A stretch of 64,000 bases of DNA from NCBI GenBank assembly GCA_025603075.1, contig MU626267.1, positions 62,001 to 126,000 of the forward strand, read 5' to 3'. Source of the stretch: Neoconidiobolus thromboides FSU 785 (lineage: Eukaryota > Entomophthoromycota > Entomophthoromycetes > Entomophthorales > Neoconidiobolaceae). Positions 35,483 through 49,266 of the stretch are shown here, in pieces. The notes under the pieces were generated by a model that worked only from the letters and a program-made list of their open reading frames with translations, ran no database searches and had not been told where the DNA came from. Position 1 is the first letter of the stretch. Every line of letters starts with the position of its first letter. The translations under genes and the position numbers were made by a program.

Positions 35483-37964
35483 TTAATTTACATTGTTACT
35501 ATCATCGTTATTATCATTAGGTACTACTTTATTATCAGAATAACAAGTAGCATGTAATACCTATTAATATATAAATAAAGCCCTTAATTTAAATATTATA
35601 ATATTACCTCATCATTAACTAAAACAGCATTCTTATATATCCAATCCTCTTTTTCCTCACTCCAGATAGTATTAAATGTATCATGGCATATAGGACATGG
35701 TTTATTATTATGATCAGCAGGTACAACTAAAATTGACATTTCAAGTTTAGCAGTTGATTCTGCAGCTTCATCTTGAGGCTTAACTAACTGAGTGAAGAAA
35801 ATAGGTTCTATTTTTAAATTAAATTAATTAAAAGTTGAAATTATTCTTTATTTCCTTACCATTTGAATAATCAAATTCAGTTTCTTTATTTTCTACCCAA
35901 TCCTTGAAATTTAAAATTAATAAAAGTTACTATCTTTATTACATTCTTTATTACCGAGTCTGTTGAATACCATGTTCTTGAATGTGCCTTCTTAGCCCTT
36001 TCTTTACGATTACGATTTAATCGGAAGTGCCAGTCCATATGTATATCAAGTTCTTCTTGACTTTCTTGGCTTTCTGGGTATCTAATACCGCATTGCTTAC
36101 ATTGTAATGTCTGATCAAAATAAAGTACTTTTTCAGCTCCTTTATGGTTACTAATAAATAAAATACTTAATATACTTGTTTCTTAACAATCTTAGTTTAA
36201 AACACATTTAAATTTTAGCTCAATAAACTATAAATTAAATTAACAATAAATAAATAAAACGTACGCATTTATATCCTTTTGAGTTAAGTTTACGATTAAA
36301 GTGACATCCGTCCCTTGGTCAGTACTAGATAATGGAAAATTAAAGGCAGTTGTATTAGAATCCATAGGAACTGATGAGGGTATGGGTTCTTTAGAAACTC
36401 CATTCTCGTTTGAAGATTGTGATGCATTAAAGGAAAGGACTCCACTATCAAGGAGACTCTTTAATAAATCATGATCTACATTTAAAGCTGCAGGTGCAGT
36501 AGTATTAGAGAATGGTACAGGAGGTTCTTGATAACCAATATTATGGGGTTCGCTAACCATAGAATTATCCAAAGCTCCATGATTAAAATGAGGTGGCTTC
36601 ATTGGATGAATGTGGTTATTTGGTGGCATATTTGACATGTGATGAGACATAGGTGGAAAAGATGAATGTGGTGGTTGGATATGTGGTGCAATCGGATTCA
36701 TTGGGTGTTTGAATTGGTGATCAAATGGCATTGGCGCAGCATTATGAGGCCCTTCAAAAGAATCATTTGGTATATTATGATCAAAAGGTGGAGGACGCAT
36801 TTGATGAGGAGGAAATGATGGATTGTTATGAGGAAAATCGGGGGTATCCTGAGCATATGAATCCATAAAAGAAGGCTCTTGTCCTGGGAAAAATGGAGGG
36901 TTATGGCCCATTTCTGGCATACCAAATTCACCATTTGGAAACTCTTGAGGATAAATTGGTCGATTACCTGCTTCATTAAAATAAGGTGGTTGTTGGGAAA
37001 AGGGAAGCAGTTGATGAAATTGTGGTTGTTGAAAATCTTGTTCGATGAATCCAGGTCTTTCTTGTCTTTTATGAGAACGAGCATTATTAAACCTTGGTGG
37101 AGGTCTAGGAAATTGGTTGGGTTGACCAGGTCTAAATGGTGGTGGACGATAAGGTTGGCGACCCTGAAATGGTCTCTGGTGTGGCGATGGAAAAGTTTGT
37201 GGTCGTTGCTGAGGATGGAAATTTTGATGGCGTGGGCTTTTATTGAATCCTTGTTTCAAATGACCAGGAAGCTAAAAAAAATTAGAATCAGGATAAAACT
37301 ATTAAATAAAGGTTACATTTTTTTGTTGTGCTTTTCTTTTTTCAGGATGGTGGTCAAAATCAGTACCTCTTTTATCACCGGATGAAGGATAGCCCTAAGC
37401 AATGGGTAAATATTATTTTATTAATAATGAAATTTTAAAATACCGAATGAGAATTAGAGTTATTTTGAGCATAATTATTTAAGGGTGAGTCATAGTTGTT
37501 TCTTTCAGATTCTTCCAATTCAATAGATATATGATTAAGTATGTCAGCGCTAAATAAATCAGCTGTTTTCCAAGTTTCTAAAACAACATTAAGCTTTCTT
37601 TGAGTTGATGGTTCAACAGAGCGATAAGTGTCAATAAAAATTTTACGAATATTTTTAGAAAATCCGCTAGGATATAACTCTGATTCATTTTTTATTATAG
37701 AATCTATTAAATAAATTAAAGGGAGTTTTAATTCTGGCTGGACCTTAAGCAAAATTAAGCATCGGAATTGACAAAGTTTTAATTTATTCTTACCTTGGTT
37801 ATTTGTCCTTCAATGGCTTCAATGATCTCATTAGAATACTTACGCTTATCCTTGGCAACCGTTGTCAACCGAGATATCACCGTATTTGAACATGTACTAA
37901 GCGTTTTAAGAGAGTTGTAATATTCATTGAATATTTGCTTTGGCGAAATATCACTGTGATCCAT
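35483..37964 (-). CDS. PCF11: Pre-mRNA cleavage factor Pcf11
   Basis: Multi-exon gene starting MDHSDISPKQIFNEYYNSLK. The N-terminal CID spans the first two exons (TVAKDKRKYSNEIIEAIEGQ, LKLPLIYLIDSIIKNES, FIDTYRSVEPSTQRKL) and would bind the phosphorylated C-terminal domain of RNA polymerase II. A long Pro/Gln/His-rich middle follows (HQRPFQGRQPYRPPPFRPGQ). The C-terminal part has the two zinc-binding regions of the family: LQCKQCGIRYPESQ with DIHMDWHFRLNRNRK, and NKPCPICHDTFNTIWSEEKE with NAVLVNDEVLHATC. SRTWYSTDSDWVE lies between them as in yeast and animal Pcf11. The protein links polymerase II to 3'-end cleavage and termination. Five or six introns; the one splitting DINA-NHKG is about 140 bp, longer than most. 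Confidence 0.92.
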
Positions 37965-38445
37965 TATCTCTTAAAATAAAAAATTGACAAAACCAAGACC
38001 AAACTTTTTAACACTACTTAGGATTATATCGACCAATAAAATCGACAATAAATTTTGAGAATAGCAAATCAATTGAATTCAGATAAATACTACACATAAT
38101 AAATTATTAGCTGGATACGAAATTTAACATCAAATTATATTATCTGCTTAATAACTAAGCTTAAAAACGTGAACAAATCTAAAAATTAAAGATACTAATA
38201 AAAAGATTAATATTAAATTAAATAGAACTATTTTGCTTTAAATCTATAATATTAATTTAGTTCATAATAAAATACATTATGTATTTTTTTCATTGGATCT
38301 TTAAACTTATAGTATCATATATATATCTTACAAAATTTTGATAAAACTACTGGATTTGATATTTTAGTCCTTTTTAACAACTCTTATTTTTATTAACCTT
38401 TTGCTTCAGAGAATCCCTATTTGACTTGAAACTTGTACAAAATAT

Positions 38446-38540
38446 AGGGCTATATTTTTTGATTTTATCACTTTTTTCATTTTTTAAACATTATTGAGTG
38501 AAAAAAATGTCAACAATTTATAAACAAAAAAGATGTTACG
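38446..38540 (+). mobile_element. MITE, orientation A, degraded
   Basis: AGGGCTATATTTTTTGAT, then TTTTTTAAACATTATTGAGTG and a ruined right end (GATGTTACG), but still flanked by ATAT on both sides. Confidence 0.65.
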
Positions 38541-38825
38541 ATATCGATTCTTTCAACACTGCCCTGTAGTTTTTAAATAAACGATTTTATAAATTATAAA
38601 ACTTTATAATTACTTTTGCAGCCATATTCTATAAAAATAAACTTTTTTAAACTTTCTTTTACTAATATTTAATAATGGTGATTATTTTATTTTATTTTAT
38701 TTATTTGTTTACTATTAACTAGCATAAAGTTTAGAAAACTTGTTAGTTGGAACTGAAATAAAAACTATGTTCTTATTCACTTTTATATTTTAGAAAACAA
38801 AAAATAAAAAATAAAAAAAGAATAT

Positions 38826-38921
38826 GGGGATGTTTTTTTTGACTTCATTATTTTTCCATCTTTAAGCACTATTTGGGTGGAAAATTGTTAGTAAAATTCT
38901 TAAATATAAAAATACATCCCC
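38826..38921 (+). mobile_element. MITE, orientation A, near-consensus
   Basis: GGGGATGTTTTTTTTGACTT to AAATACATCCCC, 96 bp, ATAT on both sides. Confidence 0.92.
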
Positions 38922-39270
38922 ATATATAAACTAATATTAGGTTTTTACTTAAATACTATTTTAAAAAGGTTAAATTTATAACATCTTTATAATCTTTTTG
39001 TTTAAAACTTAATTAACAAATGAAAACATATTAAATGAACATTAATTAAGATACGATTTTTAAATAGCTATAACTTTTTCTAAATATAATAAATTAATAA
39101 AAGCTAATAAGTGGCACCTTAATAAAAACATAAAACACAAACTTGTTTTTAAAGTAAATGGAATAATCCAATTGGTATAAGAAAGTGATAGTAATATATA
39201 TTTAAAACTAATATCCCGTTATGGGCATTATTGTATTTATTAAAATTATGATTTTAATATGTATAGAACT

Positions 39271-39372
39271 CAAAGATGTACTTTTTTGCTTGAGAATTTT
39301 AGATAGATAGCCTCTTTTCACTCAAGTACTGCTTAAAAAGTGAAAAAAGTGATGAAACCAAAAAAACACCCC
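39271..39372 (-). mobile_element. MITE, orientation B, diverged
   Basis: CAAAGATGTACTTTTTTGC, core CACTCAAGTACTGCTTAAAA, end AAAAAAACACCCC; target repeats not clear. Confidence 0.75.
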
Positions 39373-39737
39373 GATCTAGGTCTTTATTAAATTAATCTTT
39401 TCAACTTACTTTTATATAAAAATTAGTAACGATAAAGTAAAACAATATAGCTGTTGATTTATTGATAATAAAAATTCGAATCAATTGATAATAAAATACA
39501 ATATTCAACTATAAAGATCGGCTTGTTAGCATTGAACTTCTAAGCTTTCAAGTTAAATATTCTTGAAATTGAATCACTTTTCTAAATAGATTAAAACAAT
39601 ACAAGAACAACATAAGTAATTAAGTCTAATCATCTATTGGTACACTTAAAAAAGAAACAATCAATGAAACAAAATTTTAAAGAAATAACAAAATTCAATA
39701 AAAAAAGAAGTTTTATCTTTTAATTAGTTAGTATAAA

Positions 39738-42228
<2,491 letters not shown>

Positions 42229-42915
42229 AAGGTAGTTTAAGTCTTTGAAATAACTTCCTTTGAATGTACTAATTCATATTAGCTTTTTATTATCTTCTTA
42301 ATAACATTTTTATTATTTTCTGCTCTAATAAACCTAATCATTTATTTTATTAGATTATATTAATTCAACTTTTTTTATATAGTTATAATGTCATTTGATT
42401 AATAATAAATATTTGTTAAATTGAATCTATTTCATTAAATTACTAGATTAATAATTGGACCTTTTAGAACTTAAAGTTAAAATAGAATTCAAATGAAATT
42501 TTTATTTAATAAAGTAAATGAGTTATTTTAACAATTCATTATTGTCAATAACTATTTGAATCTGTCTTATAGTTTGATAATGTCAATATCCAACCTTTAA
42601 ATAGAATAAAAACATTAAACTATTAATAACAAAAATAAAAGTGATAAAATTTCTTATGATTTCAACTTCATTTAATAAGTTGAAATGTTCTTAGAAATTC
42701 ATTTTCTATTTCGAATTTCAAGAAGCGTCAATTACCAAACTTAGTAAATGAGGCATCAATTGAATTTCACCGCTGGTTAAACCTAGTGACTTAAATAGAA
42801 CAATTCTACGTGTATAAATATTTTTAATTAAAAAAAGCGATAATTATAATTTATAAAGAAAGTTAGATAGTAAATCAAAAAAATTCTTTTAATTTAATTC
42901 AAATAATTGAATTCC
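42229..42915. other. Promoter region of kinase 1
   Basis: AT-rich; holds the 14-bp motif shared with the kinase 2 promoter (42742-42755). Confidence 0.5.
42742..42755 (+). promoter_or_regulatory. Upstream 14-mer shared by kinases 1 and 2
   Basis: TAGTAAATGAGGCA occurs here, about 160 bp before kinase 1, and again at 45378-45391, about 115 bp before kinase 2. Less AT-rich than its setting. Regulatory role is inference; it may only be residual paralogy. Confidence 0.35.
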
Positions 42916-44361
42916 ATGTCTCAGTTGTTATGGCGAGTCACTCATTTATTAACATACCAACCAGAAAGATATTCTAAACGTCAAGATTATAAAATACTTG
43001 GCACTATAGGTAATTTAAATCTCAACTTTTATCCAGCTCTAGCATTCTAATTCAAGCTTTTGATAACTTCTATTTATCTTTAGGAACAGGCTCTTTTGGG
43101 ACAGTAAAACTTGCAATTAGAATAAAAGATGATGAAAAAGTAGCTATAAAAATTATTGATAAAAGTAGTCAAGAAGGTCATTTAGATATTGTTATAAGGG
43201 AACTGAATATATTACAAAAATATCAACATGAAAATATTGTACCTTTTTTAGACTGGTTTGAATCTAAAGATAAATATTATTTTGTATTTAAATTGTAGAT
43301 ATTTATTACTATTATTGCTATTTATTGTTATTTATTTATTGCTATTTTAGATGTACAGGTGGACAGTTAGGAGACCACTTAAATAAATTGGACAGCTTTA
43401 CTGAATTATATTGTAAAAAGTTAGTAATTCAAGTCTTATTAGCTGTCGATTATTTACATGAAAATGGAATAATACATAGAGGTGAATATTTTTTATAGCT
43501 AATAATAATAGTGATTGATGTTTTATAAATTTCAATAAGATGTTAAATTAGAAAATTTGTTATTTGAAGACTCAAGTGAAAATAGTAAATTGTTATTAAC
43601 AGATTTTGGGTAAATTAGTAGTATTTATAAGAATTATCTTTTTATATTTTATTTTTTTACTTAGTATCTCAAAACTTCTCAATCACGAAAATGAAATGCT
43701 AAAAACTCAATGTGGTACACCAAATTATACAGGTAATTTAACATTATGATAATCAACAGTTAATAATTAACAATATTTTCTTAGCCCCAGAAATATTTTT
43801 AAAAATTCATTATGGTAAACCAGTAGATATGTGGTCTATTGGGTAATTTATTATTTTAAGTTTTATACAATTTATTAAATTAATTAATAACTTAGTATTC
43901 TGACTTATTTATTGTAAGTTTTAGATTATTTGTTATTATTGAAATTAGAAATCTAATTCTTTAAGATTGAGTGGTAACTTCCCTTATGAAATTGAAGGCT
44001 TCCCTAGTCGACAATTACTAGATGATATGTTTGAAGAAAGATGTTGTTTTGATCACTGTTGTTTACCAGAAACGTCTTCGGAAGGTAGGATCAAACTTAT
44101 TCATAACTTTGCAACGTTAAAAAACTAAACAGTAATTCCTTTTTAATTACAGCTATTGATTTCATAAAAAAACTGATAAAAGGGGATCCTCAAAGAAGAA
44201 TGACAGCTAAAGAAGCATTGAAACACCCATGGATATTTATGAGTTGTGATAATAAGCCAAAATCTATAAAAAAGGATAAGAAGTGCTTTCATCCAGTTAA
44301 AAAGCATAAATTGGCGTTCATTAAGTTCAAAATGATTAATGCGTTGAATAAAAAGTGTTAA
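42916..44361 (+). CDS. CaMK-type serine/threonine kinase 1 of a tandem trio
   Basis: Exon 1 (42916-43009) gives MSQLLWRVTHLLTYQPERYS and KRQDYKILGTIG; exon 2 (43084-43294) gives the glycine loop GTGSFGTVKLAIR and the ATP-binding Lys in VAIKIIDK. Later exons give HRDVKLENLLFED (catalytic loop, Asp codon split by an intron), DFGISKLL, CGTPNYTAPEIFLK, GKPVDMWSIGVILTYLLLSG-type sequence, and the final lobe IDFIKKLIKGDPQRRMTAKE followed by ALKHPWIF. All catalytic residues are present. The S-G-x-x-P-Y region and the short basic tail after the kinase domain resemble CaMKI, so calcium/calmodulin control is plausible, but no clear calmodulin-binding helix is visible. Exon 2 and parts of later exons are (nearly) identical to kinase 2, while exons 1 and 3 have diverged. 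Confidence 0.9.
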
Positions 44362-45506
44362 AAATGAGTGATTTTGAAATGAAGAATGGAAATGATGGAG
44401 AGATAGTGAGTAATTGATAGTGCCGTAATTTTTAATTAATATATTAATGTATATATGAAGTAGTTTTAAATTATGGGTGTTTCTCTGTAAATTTTATAAA
44501 TTAAATGGCCTGAGAGGAAATTTGAATAATTTTATACTTTTTATTATATTAATTTCAACGATTCTAATTAGTATAGTTTTGTTTAAAAAATCAAGATAAA
44601 GTTGAAGTATTAATCAATTTGTTAAAGTTGAATTATGATTGTATAAACAAATAGAAATATCTAATTTAATACTTTATAAAAATAATTTTTTATCAAAAAG
44701 AACTTTTATCTATTGTTTAAAGTTAAAATTAGTCTTATTTTTAAAACGATACTATTAATCCTTTTCAAATTTCTTGAAAGTGGATAAAATCTAACAAGAC
44801 ATTTATTACAAGTAAAAAAAGTAATTAGTAAGGAAAGAAAATAAACGATATTGAACAGTTATATAAGGTATTTTTAACTATGTTTTATAATACGAAGCAG
44901 TATAAATTAATAATGAAATAAGAATTCAACTATTTAAATGTATTAAAGATATCTTCAATAGTGTATAAGTTAAAAATAAAAGTAACAATTTAAAAGCTAT
45001 TTATGTATTTAACATAACAAAACAAGATTGTTTTTGAAAATTTATTAACTGAGATTAAAAAAACAAAGGTTTATTAAATCAAATTCTAAAACATAAAGTA
45101 ATTTATGAACAATAGAATATTAATAATAAAATTATAGAAGCAATATTATTATTTATATTAAAATTAGAGTTATATTAATTTTAACTTAATTCTAAATTAA
45201 TTTATTACTTGTTGAAGCTAAAAAAGCAATTTTTGATTATTTAATGAATTCAAAATTGCTACAAATTAATAGTAAAACATTGTTATTAAAATAATCATTG
45301 CCATTCCTTTTAAATAACATTAAAGAACATGAAATTTATTATTTGTTCTTATTATAAAGCAGTTTTTTTACTAAATCTAGTAAATGAGGCACTATTTATA
45401 GCTCCATACATACTGAATCAAATGGAACAAAATATAAGAGACAATAAGTTTAAAAATATATAAAAATCAAACAAACATCTTTTTTTAGAATAATTTTAAA
45501 TAAATA
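44362..45506. other. Spacer between kinases 1 and 2
   Basis: AT-rich; only the shared promoter motif near its right end is recognised. Confidence 0.5.
45378..45391 (+). promoter_or_regulatory. Upstream 14-mer shared by kinases 1 and 2
   Basis: Second occurrence of TAGTAAATGAGGCA, 116 bp before the kinase 2 start. Not found before kinase 3. Confidence 0.35.
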
Positions 45507-46974
45507 ATGTCTTCAATTTTATGGCGAGTCACTCATCTTTTGGATTTTCAACCAAATAGTTATAAAAAAAGACAAGAATATAAAATGATTAATACTATTG
45601 GTAACAAGAAATTGATACTCTCAAATCAATAAAATGAGGATTTAACCCGATATTATCTCTAGGAACAGGCTCTTTTGGGACAGTAAAACTTGCAATTAGA
45701 ATAAAAGATGATGAAAAAGTAGCTATAAAAATTATTGATAAAAGTAGTCAAGAAGGTCATTTAGATATTGTTATAAGGGAACTGAATATATTACAAAAAT
45801 ATCAACATGAAAATATTGTACCTTTTTTAGACTGGTTTGAATCTAAAGATAAATATTATTTTGTATTTAAATTGTAAATATTTACTTATTATCATTTGTC
45901 ATTATTTATATACGTTCTAGATGTAAAGGTGGTCAACTTTTAGATCGATTGTTAGAATTGGGTAGTTTTACTGAATTAGATTGTAGAAATCTAATAAAGC
46001 AAATACTATTAGCAGTAGATTATTTACATGATAATAACTTAATACATCGAGGTAATAATAATAATATTTATGCTGATGATCATGATTAATTAATTTTAAT
46101 AAGATATTAAATTAGAAAATTTGTTATTTGAAGACTCAAGTGAAAATAGTAAATTGTTATTAACAGATTTTGGGTAAATTAGAATATTAAATTGAAATTA
46201 AATGAAATTGTTTATTTTTATGATATAATTATTTAGTATCTCTAAAATCCTTGATTATGAAAATCAAATGATACGAACTCAATGTGGTACACCCAACTAT
46301 ACAGGTAATTGTTAATATTTCGATATTAATTATTATTATTATTATTATTAGCACCTGAAATATTTATAAAAATCAATTACGGAAAACCAGTAGATATGTG
46401 GTCTATTGGGTAATTTATTAATTATTTCAATTTTGTATAAGTTAATTATTTTATTTTATTTTATTTTATTTTAATAATTTAGTGTTTTAACTTATTTATT
46501 GTAAGTTTTAGATTATTTATTATTATTAAAATTGGAAATCTAATTCTTTAAGATTGAGTGGTAACTTCCCTTATGAAATTGAAGGCTTCCCTAATCGACA
46601 ATTACTGGATGATATGTTTGAAGAGAAATGTTGTTATGATTCATGTTGTTTACCAAAAATATCTAAAAATGGTAATAATAATAATTTGAATTGATGGTTT
46701 AGAAATTAACTTTTATTTTCTATTAGCTATTGATTTTATAAAAAAATTATTAAAAGGGGATTATTTACAAAGAATGACTATCAAGCAAGCTTTAACTCAT
46801 CCTTGGATAGCTGACTATTGTGATAATAATATCAACTTAATTCAAAAAGATAGCAAAGCTTTTAATGCTGCTAAAGCATATAAAAATGCTTTTATTAAGT
46901 TGAAAGCAGTTAATGCCTTACATAAAAGTGTAAGGCTGAACTCGTTATCTCCAGATTCTATTAATGAATATTAA
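45507..46974 (+). CDS. CaMK-type serine/threonine kinase 2
   Basis: Starts MSSILWRVTHLLDFQPNSYK and has the exon plan of kinase 1. GTGSFGTVKLAIR, the catalytic loop HRDIKLENLLFED, DFGISKIL, CGTPNYTAPEIFIK and GKPVDMWSIG are all present. The C-terminal exon (from about 46727) gives IDFIKKLLKGDYLQRMTIKQ, ALTHPWIADY, and a tail AYKNAFIKLKAVNALHKSVR that could be an amphipathic calmodulin-binding helix. That tail is longer than in kinase 1. Exon 2 with both splice sites is identical to kinase 1 over 217 bp, which together with diverged neighbouring exons indicates gene conversion. Active kinase expected; substrates unknown. Confidence 0.9.
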
Positions 46975-47188
46975 ATATTTATTATTAATAATAAAATAGT
47001 TGTCATTTAATATTAGTTTTAAGTTTATATGATGTATTTCTGTATTTTATTTTGTAAAAATTGATTAAATAGGACCTTAGATATTAGTTAATTTTAATCT
47101 AATATTTATTTATAGAATTAGTAAATCAAAGATAAATGCCAATAAAATTCCTACTTCTTTGACTAAGTTTGAAATCCTATAAGTAAAT

Positions 47189-47280
47189 GGTGATGTATTT
47201 TTTAAGAATTTTACTAACAATCTTCACATTGAAACAGGGCTTAAAAAATAGAAGAGTAATGAAATTAAAAAAACATCCTC
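47189..47280 (-). mobile_element. MITE, orientation B, diverged
   Basis: GGTGATGTATTTTTTAAG to AAAAACATCCTC, 92 bp. AAAT before and AGAT after, one mismatch in the target repeat. Confidence 0.82.
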
Positions 47281-47442
47281 AGATATTGCAAATTTAAATC
47301 GAAATCAAACTAGAAAATCTAATAGTTTTAATTAGATTCTTGAACAAATTCATAGCGAATTTTTTTAACAAAAGAATTTTAAATGTCAAAAAATATCTGC
47401 TTGATTTAAATATTCTACTTTTCAGTAATGCATTTAATATAT

Positions 47443-47541
47443 GGGGATGTATTTTTGTGTTTAAGAATTTTACTAACAAAATTTCCGCCTAAATAGCGCT
47501 TAAAAGGTGGAAAAAGTAATGAAATCAAAAAAATCATCCCC
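47443..47541 (-). mobile_element. MITE, orientation B, near-consensus
   Basis: GGGGATGTATTTTTGTG to AAAATCATCCCC, 99 bp, ATAT on both sides. Confidence 0.92.
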
Positions 47542-47710
47542 ATATACTAAAATGAAAATGTTTATTTTAGATAAAATAAAAAAATAAAAGATAAGTAACT
47601 AGTTTAGCTCGTACAACTTCTCACTAGGTTCGAAATATTACTTTTAAACAAGTAACAATAAAAAAAGCCCATTTTCTAACATTATTATTTATTTAGTACC
47701 ATTTGTTATG

Positions 47711-47869
47711 TTGTCTTCAGAAGCTCCAATTTTTTAATACTGTCTCCTAGTTTTCAAAAAAAATCCGGTTTTTAGCTAATTTAGGCTGTTTTTAGATAAA
47801 TGAAAGCCAGTAATTAATTTTACAAAAACCGGGACTAGCTTTTAGAAAAAATCGGAGAATAGTAGACAA
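47711..47869. repeat. Imperfect inverted-repeat element, unrelated to the main MITE
   Basis: The left end TTGTCTTCAGAAGCTCC and ATTTTTTAA align with the reverse complement of the right end, TTGTCTACTATTCTCC and ATTTTTTCT. Further in, CCGGTTTTT (from about 47764) pairs with AAAAACCGG (about 47822-47831). About 159 bp, possible hairpin. One copy only, no sure target repeat; could be a second MITE family. Confidence 0.4.
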
Positions 47870-48043
47870 TATTATTAAACTTCTATTTTATTAGTAATAG
47901 AAATAAAGAATAGATATCTTTATGTATCTTTGAGCAAGCTTTCATTAATTTAAGTAATAAATAATGATAAATAATTATAACAGTAAATTAATTTTGCTTA
48001 AAGGATTCATAATAGATAGTAGCAAAAATACATAAGCTGATAG

Positions 48044-48051
48044 TATATAAG
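48044..48051 (+). promoter_or_regulatory. TATA box of the first Tyr/Gly-rich gene
   Basis: TATATAAG, 34 bp before the start codon, in the same relative place as the TATA box of the paralogue at 49227. Confidence 0.5.
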
Positions 48052-48085
48052 CATAAAGAATTACAATCTAATTATTAAAACAAAA

Positions 48086-48541
48086 ATGAAATATTTATTT
48101 ATTACCATCCCTTTATTATATAACGTCGCTGTTAATTCATTACCAGTTGATACCGATACTATTGCTACTAACAAGGCATTTCCTAATGTCAATAGTGAAC
48201 CTAAACCATTATTTGTTGATATCATTGGTACTACTAGTGATAAATCACTCCCTGTTACTAATGATAACCAAGCATCTCCCATTAACAGCAGTAACGAAGT
48301 AGCCTCAGGTATTGATAGCGACCAAAAATCTGTAGATAGTAAATGGTTTAATCCTTTTAGTAGTTATAGTGATTATAGTGGATATGGAGGTTACGGGGGT
48401 TATAATGGTTATCCTACTTATGGTGGTTATTATCCATATCCATATCCTTATCCTTATCCCTACCAAAAAAATCCAAGTGTATTGGGCTCCCTTATTGGTC
48501 CTGGTGGTGTAGTCCAATCCATTCTAGGTACTGGAAAATGA
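48086..48541 (+). CDS. Secreted Tyr/Gly/Pro-rich protein A
   Basis: 151 residues in one exon. A signal peptide MKYLFITIPLLYNVAVNS is followed by LPVDTDT, an acidic Ser/Asn/Asp-rich region, then a Tyr/Gly block (YSGYGGYGGYNGYPTYGGYY) and five PY repeats (PYPYPYPYPY). It ends NPSVLGSLIGPGG and SILGTGK. Tyr/Gly-rich secreted proteins are often structural or adhesive (spore wall, matrix), where tyrosines can be cross-linked; that role is inference. The second gene 0.7 kb downstream is a clear tandem duplicate. No anchor, no GPI signal. Confidence 0.8.
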   Translation: MKYLFITIPLLYNVAVNSLPVDTDTIATNKAFPNVNSEPKPLFVDIIGTTSDKSLPVTNDNQASPINSSNEVASGIDSDQKSVDSKWFNPFSSYSDYSGYGGYGGYNGYPTYGGYYPYPYPYPYPYQKNPSVLGSLIGPGGVVQSILGTGK

Positions 48542-49266
48542 TAAACATTGTCTATTTATAAATTATATTTTAATTATAAATTTAAAATTACTACTCTTAT
48601 TCTTGTTATTATATTATATATGTAAGACGTTTGATCTTATTATTGGAAGTTTCTTATGACATATTTTTATATCCGTGAGTTGTAAAAGTTCAAATGATAT
48701 TGTATAAATCAACTAGCTTTGTCTGTTTAATTTTCTACAGTTGGATTTTATTCAAATCTGTAGCATGAAAATCAAGCTGTGAAATTTGAAAATTTTGAAT
48801 AAGCTCTCAAATTCAATTGAGTATCTTTGAAAAAAACAAATGATTATTCAAAAAAGAAATTTGTATAAACTTAAAATTTCTTATATAATGGTAAGTCTAA
48901 TACTTGCCAAAATGGAAAATTGTTTCTTAAGTAATAAATACATATGTGAGCTACTAATGTATTTTAATAGCAATAACTTCGTTCTAGACTCGAAATGAAT
49001 TTTAAACAAAATTCTTATAAAAGCCTATTTTTATGACAAGGAAGACGCCTCAGTGCTCTTAGAATTCATATATATCTATATCTTTGTATAGAAACCAATA
49101 TTTTATAGCATTGCATTTTATTATTAGAATAATAATATAACACTTATTTATACATGTCTCCAAAGGACGTTTCATTTTAATTAAATAGAATAATATTAAA
49201 AGATAGCAATAGCTAATGATTGAAAGTATATAAATATGAAAAAATACAATATAATCAACAGAAAAA
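48542..49266. other. Spacer between the two Tyr/Gly-rich genes
   Basis: AT-rich; contains the promoter of protein B. Confidence 0.5.
49227..49234 (+). promoter_or_regulatory. TATA box of the second Tyr/Gly-rich gene
   Basis: TATATAAA, 32 bp before the start codon; same spacing as in the paralogue. Confidence 0.5.

Larger units (their letters stand above)
37965..39737. other. Divergent promoter region with three MITEs
   Basis: Between the starts of PCF11 and the Groucho gene; MITEs at 38446, 38826 and 39271. Confidence 0.55.
46975..48085. other. Spacer with two MITEs and an inverted-repeat element
   Basis: MITEs at 47189 and 47443, and a different inverted-repeat element at 47711-47869. Confidence 0.55.

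Noticed and set aside
36698-37385. Frames of 128 and 168 codons on either strand over PCF11
   Set aside because: Shadows of the Pro/Gln-rich coding sequence; PCF11 reads continuously across exons with known domains.
48061-48517. Minus-strand frames opposite Tyr/Gly-rich protein A
   Set aside because: Produced by the repetitive GGT/TAT codons of the real gene.
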